A stretch of 64,000 nt of DNA from an archaeon (GTDB lineage Archaea > Nanobdellota > Nanobdellia > Pacearchaeales > GW2011-AR1), in the NCBI GenBank assembly GCA_027343665.1, contig DAHWKL010000001.1, positions 172,770 through 236,769 of the forward strand, written 5' to 3'. The notes beneath the pieces are model-generated. The model made no database searches. It saw nothing but the letters and a program-made list of their open reading frames with translations, and had not been told where the DNA came from. Each line of letters opens with the position of its first letter. The stretch's first letter is position 1. The translations under genes and the position numbers were made by a program. Below are positions 14,840-21,906 of this stretch, one piece after another.

Positions 14840-16543
14840 CTATTTTTTACCAAGAAGCTTTTTCAACTTTTCTTGTGCGCCTTTTCCTTCTCTTCCTAGG
14901 GCTATCCCATCTTTTATTGTAAAACCCGGAACATTTTTGTATAAATCTAAATTTTCAGGGTCAATATTTTCATTAAGCATTTTTCTTTCAATCATCCAGT
15001 CAATCTCCTTCGAACTCAGTCTCATAGCATTTTTTTGATGTATAAGGAAAGACTCATAAGCATTTGGGGTATGCATTTTGTGCGCTTTTGCAATTATCTC
15101 TGCAAGTACTCTTATTTCATACTGAGCATGATCATCCCACCTTAATCCAAGCATGTGCTGTAAATTATGTGCATCGCCAGTTCTCCATCTTTTTGTATAA
15201 AAGTTCACTCCTTTAATATCCCTTATGAAAGATTCTGGAACTCCAAGATCTTCCAATTCTTGTGCAACTTTTAACTCCCCTTCAAGAGACTGTTTAATTA
15301 ACTCTTTTGCAATTTTTTTCTCAGGTTCATCCATCTCTTTGCCCCTTCCTTGGCGGTTTAGTTTATCTTGGTGTTTGAATTGAGAGTCATCTGGGAAGTA
15401 AAACAAATTTCCAGTAGGAACATAACCCATAAAACCATCATTATCCAAAGTCCTGTGCCTTCCAAATTGCCTCGGATCTGTGAAAATGGGTGCACGGGTC
15501 ATAAATGAAAGTTCAGCCATTTCAATAGGACTTGTATGAAGATCTCTTATAAGACTGTCAACTAGTTTATTATCATCACTGATTGTTTTAGTTCCCTTCC
15601 CATAACTTGTTCTCGCAGCCTGAGCGAAAGAACAGTCATCCCCCATATAATCAATTGGCATAAATTGCCCATGATCCAGAAAAGGGATTATATTAAAAAG
15701 GGTCTTGTCAAATTCAGGAACAGTAATACGTTTAGTTTCTTTAGGCTCCCAAAAAGCAGGAGATAAATCCGGGTCCACAATTTCTTTATCTTTGGGCATT
15801 GTCAATTTCAATGAAGTATCATCTTCTTCCATTAGCACTTCCCATGAAATTGGGGCAACCTTATGAGCAATTGAACTCACTTCTTCCAAGAAATCTCTTG
15901 CTATATCCCATTTAAGCAAAAGAACATTGTATTTTTTAATAAAACGTGAAAGGGAAAAGAGATCTATCTTCCAATAATAACGAGTATCATTATTTGTTCC
16001 CAAAATTCCTCTTGACAACTCCCTTGCCATATCAATTTCAGAAGAGACAAGTTTCTCATAATTTGAGAATGAGCTTTTACGAAGCCCCGATAATTTTTCG
16101 AGAACTAATTTTGCTTTAAGTCCATCGTTTTCTCCAAGTGCTAAAACCAATTTTTCCAAACTTGGAGAGTAGTATGTACCTAACATCACTGAATATCTTC
16201 CTGAAGATTCATCTTTACTTCCGTCAGGTTCATAAACAGGCCCAAAAGCTACTTCTATAGGAGATTGCATTGAATATTTTATTTGAACAGATTTGAAGGG
16301 GGTTTCAATTTTATTTTTAACTAAATAGTTGATAAACTCTCTTTGTGAAGGCTTCTCCGGAAAAATATTTCTCCCAAAACCCAAAGTTGCCGCGTATTCC
16401 ACCGTGTCATCATTTCCCATATAATCAACCAGTTCTACTTCTCCGCTCTCTCCGATTCTGTGATTATAAAAAAGCTCTTTCTCCGCTCCGGCTGAAACTG
16501 CTCTTTTTGTTACACTTATTCTGAATGGGTTTTCTTCTGCCAT
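14840..16543 (-). CDS. thyX: Double-domain ThyX-type thymidylate synthase
   Basis: Flavin-dependent dUMP methylation to dTMP. At 567 residues it is about twice the usual ThyX length (210-260) because it holds two ThyX domains. Both start with the same DYMG(N/D)D...AA motif, at residues 40-51 and 298-310. The C-terminal half keeps RHR (362-364) and the NLQHMLGLRWDDHAQYEIR helix, but the following ERSGRY part reads DGFMGYV. The N-terminal half lacks RHR yet keeps SSGRYS (113-118). It is six bases downstream of tmk on the same strand, forming a dTTP-making operon. Confidence 0.85.
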   Translation of the reverse strand: MAEENPFRISVTKRAVSAGAEKELFYNHRIGESGEVELVDYMGNDDTVEYAATLGFGRNIFPEKPSQREFINYLVKNKIETPFKSVQIKYSMQSPIEVAFGPVYEPDGSKDESSGRYSVMLGTYYSPSLEKLVLALGENDGLKAKLVLEKLSGLRKSSFSNYEKLVSSEIDMARELSRGILGTNNDTRYYWKIDLFSLSRFIKKYNVLLLKWDIARDFLEEVSSIAHKVAPISWEVLMEEDDTSLKLTMPKDKEIVDPDLSPAFWEPKETKRITVPEFDKTLFNIIPFLDHGQFMPIDYMGDDCSFAQAARTSYGKGTKTISDDNKLVDSLIRDLHTSPIEMAELSFMTRAPIFTDPRQFGRHRTLDNDGFMGYVPTGNLFYFPDDSQFKHQDKLNRQGRGKEMDEPEKKIAKELIKQSLEGELKVAQELEDLGVPESFIRDIKGVNFYTKRWRTGDAHNLQHMLGLRWDDHAQYEIRVLAEIIAKAHKMHTPNAYESFLIHQKNAMRLSSKEIDWMIERKMLNENIDPENLDLYKNVPGFTIKDGIALGREGKGAQEKLKKLLGKK

Positions 16544-16549
16544 TATCTT

Positions 16550-17281
16550 TTAATTAAGCGCAAGTCTTGGTTTAACAATCGAGTATATCTCTTCATGTAT
16601 ATCCCTTGGGATTCTTATCTTCCCCCCGTTCACACAGTCAATTTTTGTCCAGTCATACATCTTGTACAATTCTAAATAAGATTCTTCGGCATGTTTCAAA
16701 TGAAGTAGATTATTTTCATGTCCATCCTGATTAGCTACTCCGCCGTCACGTTTTTTTCTAAGCTCAATTGAATATTCAAGGGGCATATAAAGAAAAAAAG
16801 TTATATCGGGCCTCGAAAGTTTAAGCAATCCCTGTTCAAGTTCTTCAATGTATTTTATCATCTCAAATCTTTTTGCAGAATCTCTTATCTTCCCTGCCTG
16901 ATGACCCTGATTTGATCCTGTCCAACGGTCGAGAATCCAGTTCCCGCCTTCACGAAGAAATCCTCTTATTTCAGGCATCGCCGCTTTTCTGTCTATTGCA
17001 TAAAGCGGAGAAATTACCATTGGGTCAGCCTTGTCAGCGTCTCCAAACCATGAATAATCTCCCTGCCAGCCAAGCTTTTCTCCAAGATCTTTTTTTCCGA
17101 GATAACATTGTCCTATTATCCTCCCGGTAGGAGTATTGTAACGAGGAAAACTCATTGTCTTTACTTTGATTCCCTCAGACAAAAGCCTTACCTTGAGAAG
17201 CTCTGATTGTGTCAATTTCCCAGATGAATCAGTTCCCTCAAAGGTAAAAATTTTTCCTCTTCCCCCTTTTCTCCTCTCCAT
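16550..17281 (-). CDS. tmk: Thymidylate kinase
   Basis: Phosphorylates dTMP to dTDP. The 243 residues include the P-loop FEGTDSSGKLTQ (about 14-25, close to the usual FEGxDGxGKTTQ but with Leu in place of the first Thr). They also include SFPRYNTPTG, the catalytic DRW in WILDRWTGSNQGHQAGK (about 117-133), and RPDITFFLYMP. It is slightly longer than usual (200-220) because of an insert around the lid region (GWQGDYSWFGDADKADPMV). It is the first gene of the tmk-thyX operon and diverges from the thioredoxin gene. Confidence 0.88.
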   Translation of the reverse strand: MERRKGGRGKIFTFEGTDSSGKLTQSELLKVRLLSEGIKVKTMSFPRYNTPTGRIIGQCYLGKKDLGEKLGWQGDYSWFGDADKADPMVISPLYAIDRKAAMPEIRGFLREGGNWILDRWTGSNQGHQAGKIRDSAKRFEMIKYIEELEQGLLKLSRPDITFFLYMPLEYSIELRKKRDGGVANQDGHENNLLHLKHAEESYLELYKMYDWTKIDCVNGGKIRIPRDIHEEIYSIVKPRLALN

Positions 17282-17424
17282 TTTCTTATCACTCCGCCAG
17301 TATTTTTAAACAAATCTCTGTTTTATAATATACATAAGAGTTGTATTTTTAATAAGAATTGCTGGCATTGAATTGCCTCCTAAGTTATCTAAAATTTTAT
17401 AAATTGTTTTTTCCTGTGATGAAA

Positions 17425-17751
17425 ATGGCAAATAATGATGTGGTGCCAGAACTCACAAATGGGGAGTTTGAAAATTTCGTGAAGGGTGGCGTCGTTTTTA
17501 TAGATTTTTTCGCCGAATGGTGCATGCCTTGCACAATGATGAGCCCGATAATAGAAGACTTATCCGAAGAATTCAAGGGAAAAGTCAAATTCGGCAAAGT
17601 AGACGTTGATGAGAATCAAAAAATCGCGCAGAAATTTGAAGTGACTTCTATTCCGACTTTCGTTATTCTCAAAGGATCTCAAGTTCTTGAAAGACATTCG
17701 GGAACTATGAGCCAGAATGAACTTGAAGAAATAATAGAGAAACATTTGTAA
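17425..17751 (+). CDS. trxA: Thioredoxin
   Basis: A 108-residue thioredoxin with VVFIDFFAEWCMPCTMMSPIIEDL, VDENQKIAQKFEVTSIPTF (cis-Pro present) and a C-terminal helix. The active site is W-C-M-P-C (residues 32-36) instead of the usual WCGPC, which may shift its redox potential. The start is placed at MANNDVV because a TTTATAAA box centred near 17400 predicts a transcript beginning at about 17425. The longer ORF-track start adds an unconserved hydrophobic leader. Its closeness to the class II reductase genes suggests it may reduce that enzyme. Confidence 0.88.
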   Translation: MANNDVVPELTNGEFENFVKGGVVFIDFFAEWCMPCTMMSPIIEDLSEEFKGKVKFGKVDVDENQKIAQKFEVTSIPTFVILKGSQVLERHSGTMSQNELEEIIEKHL

Positions 17752-17796
17752 ACCGCTTCAAGAAACTTTTATAAACTATTTTTATAATTTATCTTA

Positions 17797-17823
17797 TTAT
17801 GGCTCCGTAGCTCAGCCTGGTCA
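17797..17823 (+). repeat. Truncated copy of the tRNA-Lys 5' half
   Basis: The 27 bases ttatggctccgtagctcagcctggtca recur identically at 17869-17895, where they begin the complete tRNA-Lys. The first copy stops in the D-arm and is followed by 45 unrelated bases that include a weak hairpin (acaga...tctgt). The only good TATA box (TTTATAAA, 17768-17775) is centred 26 bp before 17798. It therefore serves the truncated copy, and the real tRNA lies about 75 bases into the transcript. Confidence 0.85.
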
Positions 17824-17872
17824 AACAGAAAACATAAAAATCTGTCAGTCCATTCTGAGCAATGTAGCTTAT

Positions 17873-17947
17873 GGCTCCGTAGCTCAGCCTGGTCAGAGCA
17901 CCGGACTTTTAATCCGGGTGTCGAGGGTTCAAATCCCTTCGGGGCCA
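17873..17947 (+). tRNA. tRNA-Lys (anticodon TTT)
   Basis: A 75-nt cloverleaf. The acceptor GGCTCCG pairs with CGGGGCC (one U-G pair) and the discriminator is A. The D-arm is GCTC/GAGC, the anticodon stem CCGGA/TCCGG has loop CTTTTAA (TTT), and the T-arm is GAGGG-TTCAAAT-CCCTT. There is no intron and no encoded CCA. A partial copy of its 5' half lies 72 bases upstream, between it and the promoter. Confidence 0.95.
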
Positions 17948-18048
17948 TCCGTTAAACAGACCGGAACGATACCAGACCTGTTTTTTGAGTCTTCCAAAAA
18001 AAGCAGCAAAAGGTATTAACCCCAAAAGCGTAAAAAAAATTTAAATAG

Positions 18049-18070
18049 TTCAAAATTCCCGAATTTTGAA
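18049..18070 (+). promoter_or_regulatory. Palindrome in the RNA polymerase operon promoter
   Basis: TTCAAAATTC-cc-GAATTTTGAA is a perfect 10-bp inverted repeat just upstream of two TATA boxes (TTTATAAA at 18084-18091 and 18099-18106) that precede rpoH. It follows another TATA-like tttaaatag. It could be an operator for a helix-turn-helix regulator or a terminator for the tRNA-Lys transcript. The sequence shows the symmetry, and the role is inference. Confidence 0.5.
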
Positions 18071-18170
18071 GATTATGGAAAGATTTATAAACTAATTTTT
18101 TATAAAATTTGTATTGTCTAATCTCCAAAGAGTATTATGCAAAACTAAACCAAATCCCCGACGACAAAAT

Positions 18171-18383
18171 ATGCATATTCTACAACCAAAACACGTGAAA
18201 CTAAGCGAAAAACAGGCTGAAGAACTTTTAAACAAAATTAATGTCTCGAAAACCCAACTTCCAAAAATATTTTCTGATGATCCGGCTCTTCCGGAAGGGT
18301 GCGGAGTGGGAGACATAATCCAAATAGAAAGGAAAGATTCTGAAACGGAAGAATTAAATGTGTATTACAGGGTGGTTGTATAA
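18171..18383 (+). CDS. rpoH: RNA polymerase subunit H (Rpb5 homologue)
   Basis: The small archaeal subunit equivalent to the C-terminal domain of eukaryotic Rpb5. The 70 residues run MHILQPKHVKLSEKQAEELLNKI, QLPKIFSDDPAL, GCGVGDIIQIERK and the hallmark YYRVVV at the C-terminus. The start is set at ATG 18171 by family length. However, a TATA box centred at 18087.5 lies exactly 26 bp before the in-frame TTG at 18114, which would add a 19-residue basic extension. The stop overlaps the rpoB start by one base, opening the polymerase operon. Confidence 0.93.
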   Translation: MHILQPKHVKLSEKQAEELLNKINVSKTQLPKIFSDDPALPEGCGVGDIIQIERKDSETEELNVYYRVVV

Positions 18384-21300
18384 TGGTAGAGGGAAAAAGC
18401 CACCTTGTCGTCAAAAAATATCTGGAAGACCACTCGCTTGTCGAATCGAATATTATTTCTTACAATGAATTTGTCGAACATAGGATGCAGGAGATTGTTG
18501 ATGAGATATCTGGTTCAATAGAACAGGATGATGAAGAATTTAAGATAAAACTTGGAAAGATAGAGGTGGGAAGACCAATTGTCATTGAGGCAGACGGAAG
18601 TACTTCAACAATAATGCCTTATGAAGCAAGGTTAAGAAATCTTACTTATGCAGCTCCGATATACCTAGAACTCACTGTAAAAAAAGACGGGCAGGTTGAC
18701 TCTGAAGTTGTAGAGATAGGGAAGATTCCGGTTATGGTCAAAAGCAAAGTGTGCAACACATGGGGGCTTGACAAAGAAAAGCTCATAGAGAATTATCATG
18801 ACCCATTGGATGCCGGCGGATATTTTATAATAAAAGGAAATGAAAGAGTCATGGTTATGGCCGAGGATCTTGCCGAAAACCAGCCATTCATAGAAGAAAA
18901 CTCAAAAGGCCAGCTTAACCTAAAGCTCTTCTCCCTTAAAGGAACTTACAGAATCCCAACAACAATAAAAGAAGGAAAAGACGGAATTTTTGAAACTTCC
19001 TTCTCAAGATTCAAAGATGTTCCAACTATAATCCTTCTGAAAGCTCTTGGGCTCACAAAAGAAGCTGACATAGCAAGATACATCGAAAAAGAAACAGACA
19101 GTGTCATTGTCAATCTTTATGAATTCGCAAATATAGCGACGGAAGAAGATGCTATGATGTATATCGCCGAGAAAACAAATCTTCAAGGAACAAAAAAAGA
19201 AATACTTGACAGAGTAAAACAGAGAATCGATTCTTATCTTTTCCCACATATAGGACAAGACAAAGCTTCAAGAATAAAAAAAGCCGTGACAATCTGCAAG
19301 CTTGTGAAACAATTTCTTCTGGCAAAAGAAAATCCAAAACTTACAACAGACAAGGATCATTATGCGAACAAAAGGGTGAGGCTTTCCGGTGATTTGCTGA
19401 CAACTTTATTCAAAGTCAATCTGGGAATTCTCATAAGGGATTTACAATATTCCTTACAAAAATCATCTAAGAGGAAAAAATTCTTCTCGATAAAAGTCCT
19501 GGCAAAATCTACCCTTTTCAGCCACAGGATAGAATCAGCAATTGCAACCGGCTCATGGACGGGAGAAAGGAGCGGGGTCACTCAGAATATGGATAAGACT
19601 AACTACCTTGCGACAATATCACAGTTGCAGAGAGTATCTAGCATGCTCGAATCCGGACAGGAAAATTTTGAAGCAAGAACGCTTCATCCGACACATTTCG
19701 GAAGATTCTGTCCTATCGAGACCCCTGAAGGAACCGAAATTGGCCTGAGAAAGAACCTTGCTCTCATGAGCAGGGTATCGACAAGGGTGGATATGGATGG
19801 GGAGAAATTCATGAAAGATTTAGAAAAATTTGGGCTTAACAAAGAGCTTAATGAAGGATATGAAGTATTCCTGAACGGAAATTACATTGGTAACGTGAAA
19901 GATCCTAAAGCATTTTCGAATTTCATAAAGGAGAAAAGAAGAGCAGGGGAATTACCTGTTGAATTGAGCATAAGTGAAAAAGACGGGCTTCAATCGATCT
20001 CCATGTCAACTGAACCTGGAAGAGTTCTTAGACCATTGATTGTTGTTGAAAACGGCGTCTCAAAACTTAAGGATGAACATCTGCTTGCATTAGAACAAGG
20101 AAACCTGAAATGGGTGGACCTTGTGAAATCAGGAATTGTAGAATATTTGGATGCTTCCGAGGAAGAAAGTGCGCTTGTTGCACTTAATGACAAGGAGGTC
20201 ACTCCTGAGCACACTCACATTGAAGTTGATCCTGTTGCATTCCTTGGTGCAGTTACAAGTCTAGTTCCTTACGGCAACCACGACCAGTCTTCAAGACTTA
20301 ACAGAGGTTCAAAAACCCAGAAGCAGGCTTTGGGACTTTATGCTGCAAATTATCTTTGCCGTCTTGACACAGATGTTTCTGTACTGCAATATCCTCAAAA
20401 GCCACTCGTAAGAAGTTTTGTTTATGATACTCTTAACACTTATCCTGCCGGACAGAATCTGACAGTTGCGATAATGACTTATGAAGGATATAACATGGAA
20501 GATGCTCTGGTTTTGAACAAAGGAAGTCTGCAAAGAGGGATGGGAAGGAGTTTCTACTTCAGACCATATTCTGCCATAGAGATGAATTATGCAGGAGGAT
20601 TAAAAGATGAAATAATCGTTCCAGAAAAAGATGTGTCAGGTTACAGGATGGAATCACTTTACAGATATCTTGAGGATGATGGAATAATCTACCCCGAAGC
20701 AGATATAGGCGAGAGTGAAGTTTTGATAGGAAAGACGTCTCCTCCGAAATTCCTTTCGGAAGCGAGAGAGATTTCTGTAAGAACAAAGAAGGAATCAAGT
20801 GTTACATTAAGACAGGAAGAAAAAGGAGTCGTGGAATCCGTTTTTGTAACAATCGACGATGAAGGGAATAAGATTGTCCAGGTTAAAACAAGGGATTTGA
20901 GAATTCCGGAACTTGGAGATAAATTCGCAACTTCACATGGTCAGAAAGGAGTCATTGGTGCAATTGTTGATGAAGAAGACATTCCATTCACAAACTCGGG
21001 CATGAGACCCGATGTTCTTTTCAACCCACACGGACTTCCAAGCCGTATGACTGTAGGATATTTAATAGAATTACTTGCCGGGAAGACTGCATCTTTAAGA
21101 GGAGAAGTCATTGACGGGACTTCGTTTTCAGGCGAATCAAAAGCCAGTCTTGAAGAACAACTTGAAAATTTGGGATTCAGATTTGACGGAAAGGAGACAA
21201 TGAGAAGCGGAATCACAGGCAAAAAAATCGAAACCAAAATTTTCGTGGGAAATTTATACTATCTGAAATTGAAGTATATGGTCGCAAATAAGATACATGG

Positions 21301-21646
21301 AAGAGCTTCAGGTAAGATAGCACTTCTTACAAGGCAGCCAATTGAGGGAAGATCACGTGGGGGGGCTTTGAGACTTGGAGAAATGGAACAGCAAGCTCTT
21401 GTAGCCCATGGAGCATCCCTCCTTTTGAAAGAAAGATACGATTCAGACAAGGTGGTATTGCCAATATGTGCAAAATGCGGAGCAATAGCAATTGATGACA
21501 AGATAAGAAAAAAGACCGTATGCCCTGAGTGCCATTCAGAAGAAGTTGAACCTGTTGAAGTTTCATACGCCTTCAAGCTTTTAATTGAAGAGCTTCAGGG
21601 ACTTCATGTAAATACTAAATTTGAACTCAAGAATAAATATGAATAA
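18383..21646 (+). CDS. rpoB: RNA polymerase subunit B (single chain)
   Basis: The second-largest polymerase subunit, forming half of the active-site cleft. The 1087 residues are one uninterrupted chain, unlike the B'/B'' split of some euryarchaea. Visible landmarks are VMVKSKVCNTWG and GYFIIKGNERVMV in the lobe and protrusion, HPTHFGRFCPIETPEGTEIG (fork), IMTYEGYNMEDALVLNKGS, the GDKFATSHGQKG hybrid-binding region, and the C-terminal zinc site CAKCG...CPECHSEE. It starts within the rpoH stop (TAATG). The next gene begins at or just before its stop. Confidence 0.97.
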   Translation: MVEGKSHLVVKKYLEDHSLVESNIISYNEFVEHRMQEIVDEISGSIEQDDEEFKIKLGKIEVGRPIVIEADGSTSTIMPYEARLRNLTYAAPIYLELTVKKDGQVDSEVVEIGKIPVMVKSKVCNTWGLDKEKLIENYHDPLDAGGYFIIKGNERVMVMAEDLAENQPFIEENSKGQLNLKLFSLKGTYRIPTTIKEGKDGIFETSFSRFKDVPTIILLKALGLTKEADIARYIEKETDSVIVNLYEFANIATEEDAMMYIAEKTNLQGTKKEILDRVKQRIDSYLFPHIGQDKASRIKKAVTICKLVKQFLLAKENPKLTTDKDHYANKRVRLSGDLLTTLFKVNLGILIRDLQYSLQKSSKRKKFFSIKVLAKSTLFSHRIESAIATGSWTGERSGVTQNMDKTNYLATISQLQRVSSMLESGQENFEARTLHPTHFGRFCPIETPEGTEIGLRKNLALMSRVSTRVDMDGEKFMKDLEKFGLNKELNEGYEVFLNGNYIGNVKDPKAFSNFIKEKRRAGELPVELSISEKDGLQSISMSTEPGRVLRPLIVVENGVSKLKDEHLLALEQGNLKWVDLVKSGIVEYLDASEEESALVALNDKEVTPEHTHIEVDPVAFLGAVTSLVPYGNHDQSSRLNRGSKTQKQALGLYAANYLCRLDTDVSVLQYPQKPLVRSFVYDTLNTYPAGQNLTVAIMTYEGYNMEDALVLNKGSLQRGMGRSFYFRPYSAIEMNYAGGLKDEIIVPEKDVSGYRMESLYRYLEDDGIIYPEADIGESEVLIGKTSPPKFLSEAREISVRTKKESSVTLRQEEKGVVESVFVTIDDEGNKIVQVKTRDLRIPELGDKFATSHGQKGVIGAIVDEEDIPFTNSGMRPDVLFNPHGLPSRMTVGYLIELLAGKTASLRGEVIDGTSFSGESKASLEEQLENLGFRFDGKETMRSGITGKKIETKIFVGNLYYLKLKYMVANKIHGRASGKIALLTRQPIEGRSRGGALRLGEMEQQALVAHGASLLLKERYDSDKVVLPICAKCGAIAIDDKIRKKTVCPECHSEEVEPVEVSYAFKLLIEELQGLHVNTKFELKNKYE

Positions 21647-21647
21647 A

Positions 21648-21905
21648 ATGAAAACGATTGAAAACAGAACAACTGGAAGGGAGATGGAAGGAATGAGTGA
21701 GATGCATTATGAAAGAATCAGGCAAGCAACAAAAGATTTACAGTTAGAAGATACAGATATAGGAACAGGGTCATCCCTAGTTGAAGGAATAAGATATGCT
21801 TTCGCTGCCAGATCTTTCAGGTATGAAGCAAAACCTGAAATGATAATAAACGGTGTTCCACATATCTACCACTTAACCAAGATTACACAGGAGAGAAAAA
21901 ACTAA
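21648..21905 (+). CDS. Small protein of unknown function between rpoB and rpoA
   Basis: An 85-residue soluble protein (MKTIENRTTGREMEGMSEMHYERIRQ...), mixed alpha/beta in appearance and ending YHLTKITQERKN. It begins right after the rpoB stop; an alternative ATG at 21639 overlaps that stop by eight bases. It ends one base before the rpoA start, so it is embedded in the polymerase operon. It is not RpoK, RpoN or another polymerase subunit that I recognise. In most archaea rpoB and rpoA' are adjacent, so this extra reading frame may be a lineage-specific polymerase-associated factor. Confidence 0.7.
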   Translation: MKTIENRTTGREMEGMSEMHYERIRQATKDLQLEDTDIGTGSSLVEGIRYAFAARSFRYEAKPEMIINGVPHIYHLTKITQERKN

Positions 21906-21906
21906 A

